DNA of 64,000 nucleotides from JBIICI01 sp044238935 (GTDB lineage Bacteria; Pseudomonadota; Alphaproteobacteria; Micavibrionales; Micavibrionaceae). A model generated the notes under the pieces. The model did not search any database and was not told the origin of the DNA. It was given only the letters and a program-made list of their open reading frames with translations. Position 1 is the stretch's first letter, and each line of letters starts with the position of its first letter. Positions 51,259 to 59,819 of the stretch are shown here, in pieces. The stretch covers positions 8,985 to 72,984 of the forward strand of contig JBIICI010000010.1 of assembly GCA_044238935.1 (NCBI GenBank). Reading direction: 5' to 3'. The position numbers were made by a program, and so were the translations under genes.

Positions 51259-53289
51259 CTACCCAAACCGTGACACAATAAACCACTGCGACCCATCGGA
51301 TACCACCGTAATCGCATCATAGCGATCCGCCAAAGTCTGCGTGGCTTGGTCTGCGCCGCTGCCGCCTTGTTCGGTGAGGGTGATGGGGTTGGTGGAGGTG
51401 TCGGTTTTTTTGATCGTGATGCGGCGGCCGATGGATTTTGTGGCATTTGCGGGGGGGAGTTGTGCATTTAATGCGCCGCCGAAGGAGGATAGCAAATACA
51501 CATCCACCGCCATATCAATCGGATACAGCCCTGATCCGTCATAAAATCGTGTATTGCCCACGGATCGGTTGGATGCGATTACAAACCATTCCGCGCCGTT
51601 TGACATCATACAGACATAATCATTCTCACTGCCCAAGAAATATAAGCTGCCATCGGGGCCGTTGCCGCTGACCTCGCCTACCGTGATGACGTTTTTGGAG
51701 GAATCGATTTTCTTGACAACCATCCACGCCCCTGCGGCACTGGCGGCACTGGGCAGGTTCACGGTTAATGCGCCCCCAAAGGAGGATATAAGATGCACCG
51801 AATGCGATAAATCCAAAGTGCGCGTGCCGCTGGCATCCAGATATTCCGTATCATAACGCTGTAATTGCGCGGTTACGTCACTAATTTTGGTTTTATCAAA
51901 TTTGTTTTTATAAGGAAATCCAGCGTTATAGGCGGTATATTGCCCGCCCGATAAATCCCAAATCGCCGCGCCGTCACTGGCGGATAAGAGATTATAGATT
52001 GACGTATCCAATGATCCCAACTCCAGCTTAATGTTGGGGACTTGGTTGTTGGATTCCGCATAGGGGTTAATCAACAGCGTCTTATTCGACCCCGCCCCCA
52101 TCGTAAAGCAGGATTGCGCCGTTGCGCCGTTGACATTGCTTTCGCAATCGACAAAGGCATTATTGAATGATCCATGCTGCACATAAATCCCATGCCCCGA
52201 TGTTGTTGCCCCTAAGGAATAGACGCGGCAGAGATGGAATTTATTGGCATTTGGCGTATCGCCTGCCCCGCTTTTGGTGAGGAATATGCCGTGAATTTTG
52301 GGTTGCGCGACCAAAATATGATCGAAATTATTCCAATAGCATGGGTTGTTTGTGTTTTGATAGCCATCCAGCTGCACCCCAATATCACTGCCCCAAATCG
52401 TCAAATTGCTGATATTATTTTGCACGCACGGCGATGTTGCGCCAAACAAAGACACGCCGATTTTGCCATTTTCAATCCGTAAATCACGCACCATACAATA
52501 AGATGCCGTAACATTGATCGCATTAAACAGATTATTGGTGCATTTTATAATTGCGCCCTGCCCCGCACCGATCAGGCTTTTGCTCTCGGTTAATGTCAAG
52601 GGCGCGGAGATCAAATATGTTCCTGATGGCACATAGACATTCTTATGCGCCGCCAAGGCCTGTTGGATTGCCAACGTATCATTGGCGATCCCATTCCCAA
52701 TCGCACCAAAATCCCGCACCGATACGACATCGGAGAGTTTATCGCTAACATTACGCGTGATCGCCCCTGATCCTGTTGCGGTAAAATTGGTCTGCGGTGA
52801 TACAGATCCAATCGGCAACGCCACAGGATTGCCCTGCCCATCAAAGCCCAAAGCCATATTTTTGCGCTGATCGACACTGGGGAGGTTGGTCATCGCTGGG
52901 TTTTCATTGGGGTGGTATCGCAGCATTGCGCCTTGATCGGCAGCTAATTGCTGGCTGATGGCCGTTAAGGCATCCAGTTCTGTATTGATGGCATTGGCGG
53001 AAAACAATCCCCCTTCGGTAAAATCCGTCAAACGCTGTACTTTCATCACACGTTTTAGGGTAATCACCACATTAGCCGTGGGCGGCGTAGCAAATGTCAC
53101 ACGACCCCCCGCACTTTGCCCTGTTCCCGTAACGCTATAGCCTTGGGTTTGCAGGGCAGCATTGAAAAAGACTTGTAAATCCGTGACCTCAAAAATAGGG
53201 AATGGAAAGATAAAAGCAGTCGTTGTGCCATCGCCCACATAACGAATAATTGGGGATATATCAGGCATTTTAATATGGCTATCAGTCAT
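51259..53289 (-). CDS. Phage tail fibre/tailspike with pectate-lyase-like beta-helix
   Basis: Receptor-binding virion protein. Residues about 1-150 match T7 gp17-type N-terminal attachment domains (RYVGDGTTTAFIFPFPIFEV, then VTFATPPTANVVITLKR). Residues about 190-430 form a pectate-lyase-3-like beta-helix starting VRDFGAIGNGIANDTLAIQQ and including YVPSGTYLIS. The C-terminus has two tandem repeats of about 95 residues sharing a LxSSFGGALxxxLP motif and a DGSxWFIVS/NGAEWFVIAS end. Polysaccharide binding or cleavage is likely. 676 residues, intact. Confidence 0.9.
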   Translation of the reverse strand: MTDSHIKMPDISPIIRYVGDGTTTAFIFPFPIFEVTDLQVFFNAALQTQGYSVTGTGQSAGGRVTFATPPTANVVITLKRVMKVQRLTDFTEGGLFSANAINTELDALTAISQQLAADQGAMLRYHPNENPAMTNLPSVDQRKNMALGFDGQGNPVALPIGSVSPQTNFTATGSGAITRNVSDKLSDVVSVRDFGAIGNGIANDTLAIQQALAAHKNVYVPSGTYLISAPLTLTESKSLIGAGQGAIIKCTNNLFNAINVTASYCMVRDLRIENGKIGVSLFGATSPCVQNNISNLTIWGSDIGVQLDGYQNTNNPCYWNNFDHILVAQPKIHGIFLTKSGAGDTPNANKFHLCRVYSLGATTSGHGIYVQHGSFNNAFVDCESNVNGATAQSCFTMGAGSNKTLLINPYAESNNQVPNIKLELGSLDTSIYNLLSASDGAAIWDLSGGQYTAYNAGFPYKNKFDKTKISDVTAQLQRYDTEYLDASGTRTLDLSHSVHLISSFGGALTVNLPSAASAAGAWMVVKKIDSSKNVITVGEVSGNGPDGSLYFLGSENDYVCMMSNGAEWFVIASNRSVGNTRFYDGSGLYPIDMAVDVYLLSSFGGALNAQLPPANATKSIGRRITIKKTDTSTNPITLTEQGGSGADQATQTLADRYDAITVVSDGSQWFIVSRFG

Positions 53290-53324
53290 GGTTTTTTTCC
53301 TTTTGGTTTCGGTTTAAAATTCGC

Positions 53325-53357
53325 AATAAAAAACCCCCTTATCGGGGGATAAGGGGG
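53325..53357 (-). terminator. Rho-independent terminator before the tail-fibre gene
   Basis: Ten-base-pair stem CCCCCTTATC/GATAAGGGGG with a GGGG loop; on the minus strand it is followed by a T-rich stretch (53325-53333). It would end transcripts from the upstream small genes. Confidence 0.88.
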
Positions 53358-53385
53358 CAATATGGGGAATATGACTATCAATCAA

Positions 53386-53622
53386 TTAAGGCGCAGGATT
53401 TTGACGCACAGAAACCGGTTTTGAGTCCTCTTTTCCTTTATGATTATGGCTCTTGGCTTTTGATACAACGCCATTATAAGAGGGCGGCGTCTTATGATCC
53501 TCAATATGAGGCTTCGTTAAGCTCAAAGTTGCAGCATATGCAACCACAAAAAACAAAGCAGCATATGTTTTTGGGTCTTTTAAAATTTTATTTAGTTTAT
53601 CTTTATCATCTATCATCTTCAT
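53386..53622 (-). CDS. Small single-TM protein
   Basis: 76-78 residues: charged N-terminus, TM helix (TYAALFFVVAYAATLSL), then a His/Lys/Pro-rich tail (HIEDHKTPPSYNG, NHKGKEDSKP). AGGA lies 3 nt from the first ATG and 9 nt from the second (53616), so the latter may be the true start. It overlaps nothing and follows rlpA by 11 bp. Function unknown; possibly a lysis or virion accessory factor. Confidence 0.55.
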   Translation of the reverse strand: MKMIDDKDKLNKILKDPKTYAALFFVVAYAATLSLTKPHIEDHKTPPSYNGVVSKAKSHNHKGKEDSKPVSVRQNPAP

Positions 53623-53633
53623 TCATCCTGTTT

Positions 53634-54044
53634 TCAATTTTTCTTTAAATTTTTAGGCTGCGATATAACAACGAGAGAAACCTTGGCAATACCACTAATC
53701 CCTAAATCGGCACCTGCCTTTTTTGATAAATCAATAATACGCCCACCAACATAAGGACCACGATCTGTAACCGTGACCTTAACAGATTTTTTTGTTTTGG
53801 GGTTTATGACTTTTACAACCGTCCCGAAAGGCAGTGTTTTATGGGCAGCTGTCATTGCATATTGATTAAATCTCTTCCCATTTGCCATTAATCGACCCTG
53901 AAAACCTGGGCCATACCAGCTGGCTATGCCTGATTGTCTAAAACTTGCCTCTGCGGCTAATGCAAAAGATCCCGTTAATGCCAAGACAGAAAGCCCTAAC
54001 GACAAAACAGGATTGGGATTAAATATTTTGGATAATTTATTCAT
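53634..54044 (-). CDS. RlpA-like septal ring lytic transglycosylase/DPBB protein
   Basis: Signal peptide (LSLGLSVLALTGSFALAAEA) and a double-psi beta-barrel: QSGIASWYGPGFQGRLMANG, then MTAAHKTLPFGTVVKVIN and VTDRGPYVGGRIIDLSKKA with the catalytic Asp/Glu-region. 136 residues; no SPOR domain, so it would not bind denuded septal glycans like E. coli RlpA. Peptidoglycan cleavage in the periplasm is likely; in this context it could serve as a phage-associated lysin, but it may be a host gene. Confidence 0.9.
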   Translation of the reverse strand: MNKLSKIFNPNPVLSLGLSVLALTGSFALAAEASFRQSGIASWYGPGFQGRLMANGKRFNQYAMTAAHKTLPFGTVVKVINPKTKKSVKVTVTDRGPYVGGRIIDLSKKAGADLGISGIAKVSLVVISQPKNLKKN

Positions 54045-54122
54045 ATTCTTCTCTCCTGTTTTTTGATTTAATTTCTAAGTATAGCCAAACCAAATAAAAA
54101 TGATGATAGGGTTTGACCTTAT

Positions 54123-54180
54123 GACGTTATCCCGTGCGCGACACGGGATCCCCTGATTTATGGCGATCACAGAGATGACG
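54123..54180. repeat. Interspersed palindromic element, copy G
   Basis: GACGTTATCCCGTGCGCGAC, then ACACGGGATCCCCTGATTTA, ending AGATGACG. Core-type copy between rlpA and a small ORF, with no terminal repeat seen. Confidence 0.65.
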
Positions 54181-54247
54181 CCTGTGCATTTAAATAGCAA
54201 AAAACACAATTAAAATTATTTTGTTAACGCTACAAAAATTAAGGAAG

Positions 54248-54433
54248 TCAGCGCTTATTTTCCAAACCCTGCAAATATTGATCTACAGGATGAGGGTTTT
54301 CAGGACAATCCGCTGGAAAAGATTTTACCTTCCCAGTCCAATCCGGCGTGACGGATTTAAAAGGAATGCCAGATAAATAAAAAGAATTGGTAAGATTGTT
54401 AGATTGATTAGACACAGAATTTTCTTGTTCCAT
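54248..54433 (-). CDS. Hypothetical 61-residue protein
   Basis: No TM or signal peptide. Asn/Ser-rich N-terminus followed by FYLSGIPFKSVTPDWTG and FPADCPENPHPVDQYLQGLE. The DDxxP-like acid/Pro C-terminus is not recognised. AGGAGA precedes the ATG, supporting translation. One of a run of tiny minus-strand ORFs between the tail-fibre and gp12-like genes. Confidence 0.5.
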   Translation of the reverse strand: MEQENSVSNQSNNLTNSFYLSGIPFKSVTPDWTGKVKSFPADCPENPHPVDQYLQGLENKR

Positions 54434-54561
54434 TTTTACTCTCCTGTAATGTTATTTTTAATTGAGAAATATGTAATCGATCAAAAAACAAAAGTCAACA
54501 TAAAAAATGTATAAAAAACATAAATATTGTTATTTATAATCGCTAAATAATTATCCAGCAC

Positions 54562-54586
54562 AAAAAACCCCGCGATAAGCGCGGGG
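54562..54586 (-). terminator. Rho-independent terminator after the 62-residue ORF
   Basis: Stem CCCCGCG/CGCGGGG, 5-nt loop, followed on the minus strand by TTTTTT. Confidence 0.87.
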
Positions 54587-54608
54587 CGATAAGGATTTTA
54601 TGTTAAAA

Positions 54609-54797
54609 TTATGACTTTGTAGGCGTATATGTAGATGATTTATGAAACTTATCGGCTTGAGTTGTTTTATTTACTTGACCTGCCTGACTTGCAGAATTTA
54701 CTTGTTGTACAGGCGGGTTACTATTTTTACGGCTATTCGGATTTGCCTGTGCAATAAACGAAGCAAAAATAGATGGTTTTTGATTAACAGAAGACAT
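54609..54797 (-). CDS. Hypothetical 62-residue Ser/Gln/Asn-rich protein
   Basis: Low complexity (NPNSRKNSNPPVQQVNSASQ, later TTQADKFHKSSTYTPTKS), basic, probably disordered. Clear Shine-Dalgarno (GGGAG) and own terminator suggest it is expressed, perhaps alone. No family recognised. Confidence 0.55.
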   Translation of the reverse strand: MSSVNQKPSIFASFIAQANPNSRKNSNPPVQQVNSASQAGQVNKTTQADKFHKSSTYTPTKS

Positions 54798-54879
54798 AGT
54801 TTTTAACTCCCTATATGTTGTTTACTTGCACACGACAATAAAGCATAAATAATTTTATGTCAAGTTTAATTTTATAAAA

Positions 54880-55413
54880 TCAAAAGCGCGTCGCTCGCTC
54901 TAATCTCTGCCTCTCTAATAACTGCCCCGTTTGCAGCAAATTAATCTGTTTTTGCCCTGTAAAATCTTGATCTAAGGAAATTTGTCGCAAACGATCTATG
55001 TTTTCGCGTTTCTGTTTTTCAGACTCACTTTCATCAATTAACCCCAATAAAATCGCTTTACCTGATCCATCGGTGCTATTAAGTCCCTTTGCACCCAATT
55101 CAGCTTGTTTACGCGCAACCGCACGGCGTAGGGAGGCTTGGCGTTGATCGTCTTCGGTTTGTTGCGATTGCAATAAAGATGTTTTTTGCAAATTCAAATC
55201 GGCCTCAGCTTGGGATAATTGAATATTTTGTTTTTCCTGCAACTGCTTTAACGCCAAATCATGCTCTGCGCGCAATGCTGTGCGCGCTTGTTCATCATTA
55301 TTTATTTTATTAAACCCTTGCACACTATTAATCACTGAATCCGCCGTATTGACCAAAGTTCCAATTGTTCCCAAGCCTTTGGTTAAGGCACTAATTCCAT
55401 TAATTGATCCCAT
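54880..55413 (-). CDS. Coiled-coil protein, candidate internal virion/core protein
   Basis: 177 residues, almost entirely helical: a hydrophobic N-terminal segment (SALTKGLGTIGTLVNTADSV), then long Gln/Glu/Arg-rich helices (HDLALKQLQEKQNIQLSQAE, LRRAVARKQAELGAKGLNS). The Gly/Ser hinge GLNSTDGSGKAILLGLIDE is reminiscent of small podoviral internal proteins (gp14 position in T7). Its place between gp12-like and tail-fibre genes on the same strand supports a virion role, which is inferred. Confidence 0.6.
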   Translation of the reverse strand: MGSINGISALTKGLGTIGTLVNTADSVINSVQGFNKINNDEQARTALRAEHDLALKQLQEKQNIQLSQAEADLNLQKTSLLQSQQTEDDQRQASLRRAVARKQAELGAKGLNSTDGSGKAILLGLIDESESEKQKRENIDRLRQISLDQDFTGQKQINLLQTGQLLERQRLERATRF

Positions 55414-55572
55414 GATTGATAATCCTTTCTGTGTTTATGATTGTAAAAATAAGATTTTATCGTCACTTAAAAATAAAGCTGGATATGACTTTATTCGGCT
55501 TCACGCATCAGAAATCGTTGCCCAAATAGCAGCGCAAGGCTGATCTTGAAAAAATACCCCCATCAATAAAAC

Positions 55573-55604
55573 AAAAAAAATACCGCAAAAATGCGGTATT
55601 TTTG
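55573..55604 (-). terminator. Rho-independent terminator after the 64-residue ORF
   Basis: Stem AATACCGCA/TGCGGTATT with an AAAA loop and a T-run on the minus strand; it starts just after the stop of the 64-residue ORF. Confidence 0.88.
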
Positions 55605-55606
55605 AT

Positions 55607-55801
55607 TTATGCTTGATAATTGAGTCTAGAATTGACTTTATATAAAGCTTCACCATTTTTGTCTTTTTTTTTAACCAATAAAGAAACCTCACCATTTTTA
55701 TCTAAACCATAGGTCATTTCTAAAGAGCTGGTGTTCTGTGTCTGTTTTGGTTTGGCCTTGTGCTGCTCTGGTTTTCCAAAAATTCCACCTAGAATGTTCA
55801 T
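55607..55801 (-). CDS. Hypothetical 64-residue basic protein
   Basis: Begins MNILGGIFGKPEQHKAKPKQ; then TYGLDKNGEVSLLVKKKDKN with a beta-hairpin-like LDKNGE/KDKNGEALY repeat. Strong Shine-Dalgarno (GAGGGAG) and own terminator. No family recognised. Confidence 0.55.
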   Translation of the reverse strand: MNILGGIFGKPEQHKAKPKQTQNTSSLEMTYGLDKNGEVSLLVKKKDKNGEALYKVNSRLNYQA

Positions 55802-56030
55802 TTTTTATACTCCCTCTTATATTATTGTTCATAAGCAGGCAATAGCAAAAATCCATAACACAGGTCAATACAAAAATGTATTTATTACAAAATTTATGCA
55901 ATTATTATAACAAGACCAATTTTAGATAAAAAATATTACAAAAAACAGGGTCTAAACATAATTTCTAGAAAGAGAAGAAAGATGATTTTATCATAGGGCG
56001 CTTTTGAAAAACAATGATAATGTCCTTAAT

Positions 56031-56213
56031 CTATTTTTTTTGTGATGGCACAGGAGCAGGTGCAGGCAAATTTACGGGCACTGGCGCCGCACCACCGATA
56101 AACGTTCCCTGAGGTGTTGGAACAGGCGCATCCGCCAAGGCAGCTAAAGCGGGTAAAGCAGAAGATAAAAAAACAGAAGCAAGAAGAGCCGTAGATAAAA
56201 TTTTAGTATTCAT
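56031..56213 (-). CDS. Small secreted Pro/Ala-rich protein
   Basis: 60 residues: a signal peptide (TKILSTALLASVFLSSALPALA) with AxA-type cleavage, then a Pro/Val/Ala-rich mature part (APVPTPQGTFIGGAAPVPVN). GGAGG is 8 nt before the ATG. No homologous family recognised; perhaps a periplasmic or cell-surface peptide. Confidence 0.6.
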   Translation of the reverse strand: MNTKILSTALLASVFLSSALPALAALADAPVPTPQGTFIGGAAPVPVNLPAPAPVPSQKK

Positions 56214-56236
56214 AGAAAAAATCCTCCAAGTTTATA

Positions 56237-56419
56237 TTATTTTTGAGTTCGTATTTTACTTTCTGCTATAGGATTTAACAGAAAAAAAGGGGTGGAATCA
56301 ACAGCATCAATAAATCCATGCTTTTTCATCAAATCTGAATAACGCACAGGCGAGCGCGCAGGAAAATTGAACGCTGCACCTGCAAATTCTGGCACAATAG
56401 AACCTAAGTTAATCTGCAC
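56237..56419 (-). CDS. Hypothetical 60-residue protein, GUG start
   Basis: GTG at 56419 is preferred since AAGGGG lies 7 nt upstream; the upstream in-frame ATG gives a hydrophobic leader without a ribosome-binding site. Sequence IVPEFAGAAFNFPARSPVRY, SDLMKKHGFIDAVDSTPFFL. No family recognised. It lies 23 bp upstream of the small secreted gene; these two may be an operon. Confidence 0.5.
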   Translation of the reverse strand: MQINLGSIVPEFAGAAFNFPARSPVRYSDLMKKHGFIDAVDSTPFFLLNPIAESKIRTQK

Positions 56420-56499
56420 AATAAAACCCCTTTTATAAAAACACAATCGCACTATATATGTAAAAATCACAAAAATCAAGTCTTTTTTAGAGGTTGCTT

Positions 56500-56625
56500 A
56501 TAATTTCGCTAGGCCTTAAGCGAAAACGTGGGTTTGAGAGCATCGTAGCGGAGCGTACTTTTGGGTACGTGAGCAACGAAGCGCAGCAAAGACGCGTTTG
56601 CAGCAAGGCATAGTAGAGATTATGA
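56500..56625. repeat. Intergenic GC-rich segment with CGTAC hairpin
   Basis: The 154-bp gap before the gp12-like stop contains GCGGAGCGTACTTTTGGGTA, CGTGAGCAACGAAGCGCAGC and AAAGACGCGTTTGCAGCAAG. It has a short GTAC-centred hairpin, and words of this type recur as intergenic repeats in related genomes by my recollection. Only one copy is in this window. Confidence 0.3.
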
Positions 56626-56633
56626 GCAACATC

Positions 56634-58535
56634 TCACTCATTCACCTTTAATTCCATCGACACACCCAATAATTTAAATGGCGTGGCTTGGTCTTGTTCA
56701 ATGCGCCACAGTGGTTTTGTGGCATCATCAATCCACCCAAGGGCGCGGATTTCAATATCGCGACTGATGAGCGGCGCGGCACTGCCCAATAACACAGACT
56801 GAAAACGGCTTAACGGAATCGATTGCAATCCACGCCCGACATCCAGATTTAAGGCGGCGGTGTCTTGGATACGAAACCATGCCTTCACCAAACGATATTT
56901 GATCCCTGCCCCGCTTTGGTCAATCGTGCTGGGCGGTAAGGGTTCGATAATATGGGTATAGGGCAATCCTGCCACCAATTCTGATACAGGTTGATCCAGC
57001 GTAATTGATCCATTCACCACGATTTGATTGGGAAATACGATCCCGTCCCCAATGATGGTCACAGATTTTCCATTCAAATGATCCAATCCTGACCAAGTCG
57101 ATTTTGGATCATCCGATTGACCTTTTAGGGCGGAGTCACAATATAAGCCGTCTGCCAATCGCTCAATCGTGATATTATCCGCCGCACGTTCCACCAGCAT
57201 ATACACATCATTCCCAACCACCGCAATGGACAAAACCTTGCCATCGGTTTGATGCAATGTCCACGCCGCCACTTGTTCAGCGCGAAAGATCGTGAGGCTG
57301 GCAAATTGCCCATCACCGCGCACCACAAATAATAGGCGGCGATTGGGGTCAAAATCTTGATCCAAAGGGTCTTTGATAATATGGCGTGATAACAGCACCA
57401 AATCCGTGGCTTGATAGGCTTGTTCCAAATCCGTATATAAAAATTCCCGAATTTCACGACCATTACGCGCAATAAAAAGGGTTGCGCCGTCCACATTGAC
57501 GGGCGGAATATGCCGCGATGATAAACTGCCGATGCGTGTTTGACGGTTTAGCTGCACCGTTTCAGGCGTCAGCGGCGTGCCTGTCACCATCCATTCCGCG
57601 CCACTGGTAAAGACTTGCAAATGCCGCCCTGAAAACAGGCCGCGAATGGCATTGACCTGATCCGATAGCACGGCAAATTCAATGGATTCATTATCCAACC
57701 CCGTGCCAAGGTCAAAATTAAACAAATCCCCCGATTTTGAAAACCATAAACGATTAGGCAATTCACGACTACCCCCCAACACAAGGCGGTCTTGGTGAAA
57801 CGCCACATTCATGGGATAGCCGCGCACGTTTGAAAAGGCTTGTTCCGCCCAATTTTGGGTAGGTGTTGCGTTGTTTAGGGTTTGCAGCACCGTTGCACTA
57901 ACCACAGTTTGCGAATTAAACTGCGTAATGATGACTTGTTTATCCGCAATCTTTAACCGCAAGCCCACATAATCCGCCGTAAAATGCGGCACGGAGGCTG
58001 TGAGGGTAATCGTGCCACTCGTGCCGCTGGGGGTTAATGTGACCTCACTGGCGGCGAATTTATAAAACGGTATGCGGCTGCGATTGGCTTCATCAACATA
58101 AAACGCCCATGCCTCCAACGCCCAAACGCCCCCTGCATTACGCGTTAATTTTTGCGGTGCAATATCGGGATGCACTAATAATAAGGTATCCGCACTTTGG
58201 GTATAGGCAATATCCTTTATTTGATCGCCATTCCACGGCGCATCAAGGCGCGTTAGCAATGCATCATCAGCATAAATGGAAATTTTTGCATCGCTTAACA
58301 CAATCAAATAGGTTTGATCCGTATTAAACTCAAACGGCAACAACCGCCCCTGCCCCAGCGCATGATCCAAATATTCCAACCCCGCCCGCCGCACCACGCC
58401 GCCCGTGGGCTGGATAAAGACATTGCGCAACGTCAACGCCCCATTCTCATACGCCCGTAAATCCCCCCGTCCTAATAGGTCACGGGATACTTCGCCTGCG
58501 GTGAAAGTCGTTTTGATATTGCGTATTCTGGTCAT
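56634..58535 (-). CDS. Phage tail tubular protein B-like (T7 gp12-type)
   Basis: Podoviral tail nozzle protein. Opening KTTFTAGEVSRDLLGRGDLR, then RNVFIQPTGGVVRRAGLEYL; beta-propeller-like central part with NVAFHQDRLVLGGSRELPNR followed by LWFSKSGDLFNF, and VFTSGAEWMVTGTPLTPETV. These blocks are typical of gp12-like nozzles in alphaproteobacterial phages. 633 residues, no frameshift, visibly GC-rich compared with the small ORFs beside it. Same strand and order as T7. Confidence 0.88.
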   Translation of the reverse strand: MTRIRNIKTTFTAGEVSRDLLGRGDLRAYENGALTLRNVFIQPTGGVVRRAGLEYLDHALGQGRLLPFEFNTDQTYLIVLSDAKISIYADDALLTRLDAPWNGDQIKDIAYTQSADTLLLVHPDIAPQKLTRNAGGVWALEAWAFYVDEANRSRIPFYKFAASEVTLTPSGTSGTITLTASVPHFTADYVGLRLKIADKQVIITQFNSQTVVSATVLQTLNNATPTQNWAEQAFSNVRGYPMNVAFHQDRLVLGGSRELPNRLWFSKSGDLFNFDLGTGLDNESIEFAVLSDQVNAIRGLFSGRHLQVFTSGAEWMVTGTPLTPETVQLNRQTRIGSLSSRHIPPVNVDGATLFIARNGREIREFLYTDLEQAYQATDLVLLSRHIIKDPLDQDFDPNRRLLFVVRGDGQFASLTIFRAEQVAAWTLHQTDGKVLSIAVVGNDVYMLVERAADNITIERLADGLYCDSALKGQSDDPKSTWSGLDHLNGKSVTIIGDGIVFPNQIVVNGSITLDQPVSELVAGLPYTHIIEPLPPSTIDQSGAGIKYRLVKAWFRIQDTAALNLDVGRGLQSIPLSRFQSVLLGSAAPLISRDIEIRALGWIDDATKPLWRIEQDQATPFKLLGVSMELKVNE

Positions 58536-58568
58536 GCGGATGCTCCTTAAATCTGAGTATGAGAATGA

Positions 58569-58717
58569 TTTTTTTGAACACTAAGGGCACTAAGAACCAC
58601 TAAGGAACACTAAGAGCGGTTTGTTTTATCCACTGCCCTTTACCATTTCATAGGGCTATAGAATACAAAATCTTAGTGAAACTTAGTGGTTCTTAGTGCC
58701 CTTAGTGTTCAAAAAAA
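58569..58717. repeat. Long inverted repeat with 36-bp perfect arms
   Basis: The left arm at 58569-58604 (T-run, then GAACACTAAGGGCACTAAGA and ACCACTAAG) is exactly complementary to the right arm at 58682-58717. The spacer is 77 bp. It lies between the gp12-like and AlkB genes. A similar degenerate TTAGTG-rich region is at 13058-13185. Confidence 0.85.
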
Positions 58718-58734
58718 ATTGATAATAATTGTTT

Positions 58735-59208
58735 TCAAATCACGGTGCGAAAGGTCAAAGATACTCTCCGCCCCCGCATAATTTTGATGCCATCAATCAC
58801 ATCCGATTGACGCACGGGAATAGCATGCGCCCATTCATATCGCGCCTGTCCTGATAAAATCAGTAAGCTGTGGGGCTGCAAATATAAATCATAAAATTGA
58901 TCCGCCCTTGAAAAGCGCATCACCACCCCTGATCCTAAACTCAGGCTGACAATGGTTTCCCCAAAGCACGGCACACAATCAATATGCGCCGCAATGCCCT
59001 GCCCCGATACATATTCATTGACAATCACCTGATTAGGGAGGGTTTTAAAATCATGCACAATCGGCATCACCCAATGCGGCAAGTCACCCAAATACGCATC
59101 CGCATTGATTTTTCGCGCTTTGTAATCATACCGATACCCATAATGCTGCACCCTGCGCTTTAAATCCATCATCCAGCTTTGTTGATCGATATGGTTTAAT
59201 AAATCCAT
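58735..59208 (-). CDS. AlkB-like 2-oxoglutarate/Fe(II) oxygenase
   Basis: Repairs alkylated nucleic acids or modifies RNA. Iron site His-x-Asp in AAHIDCVPCFGETIVSLSLG, distal His in YEWAHAIPVRQ, and the 2-oxoglutarate/substrate arginines in RGRRVSLTFR are visible. 157 residues, a compact catalytic domain without an N-terminal extension, closer to ALKBH8/phage AlkB than to E. coli AlkB. Sits inside the phage gene order, so it may be a phage moron. Confidence 0.88.
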   Translation of the reverse strand: MDLLNHIDQQSWMMDLKRRVQHYGYRYDYKARKINADAYLGDLPHWVMPIVHDFKTLPNQVIVNEYVSGQGIAAHIDCVPCFGETIVSLSLGSGVVMRFSRADQFYDLYLQPHSLLILSGQARYEWAHAIPVRQSDVIDGIKIMRGRRVSLTFRTVI

Positions 59209-59299
59209 TTCTTGGGCAGGGGTGATGTAATTGGGGTATAATGCAACCCATCAATAGGGTGAATGGGTGAGTATTGAGGGTCGAAGAGCTGATTCAATT

Positions 59300-59695
59300 T
59301 TATTTAACAACATCCACTGATTTGATCAGATTATTTCTGTCATAAACAATCATATATGTTGTAAAGTCATCTTGCGCAGCGAGTTCTAAGGGAGTTCCAA
59401 TAATTTCCCACAAACCAAAAGTCAACACATCTGCCACAACATGTCCTGCTACAGCAGAATTTCGGGTAACTTTACGGTGTGCATTAGGATCAATCTTATA
59501 AATAACCTTGCTTTCACCATTGGGCAATGAAGCGGTCATATTAGGAGACCCAAAGGTATTTTCAATTTGCATTCTATCGGCACCAACCTGTATAATGGCT
59601 GGATTCCCTTGATAAGTGCTTCGTTTAGCTGACATAGCCACTGCACATCCTGATAAGGAAAACAAGGCAATCGCCATAAGATAGAATTTTTTCAT
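59300..59695 (-). CDS. Small lipoprotein, SmpA/OmlA-like
   Basis: Signal peptide with lipobox LSGC (Cys17). Mature part NPAIIQVGADRMQIENTFGS then LPNGESKVIYKI resembles the BamE/SmpA-type pattern, followed by a hydrophobic GHVVADVLTFGLWEIIG and a final YMIVYDRNNLIKSVDV beta segment. 131 residues. Not adjacent to BAM genes; function unassigned. Confidence 0.7.
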   Translation of the reverse strand: MKKFYLMAIALFSLSGCAVAMSAKRSTYQGNPAIIQVGADRMQIENTFGSPNMTASLPNGESKVIYKIDPNAHRKVTRNSAVAGHVVADVLTFGLWEIIGTPLELAAQDDFTTYMIVYDRNNLIKSVDVVK

Positions 59696-59819
59696 TTGGA
59701 TCTCCTAGAGGTTTTTGATGGCTCATTATTGCCCCAAAATCAACAACAGTCAAGAATGCATTATTCGAATTTTGAGCGCGTTCCGATATTGTAAAGCATT
59801 ATTGCATGGGGCTGAATAC

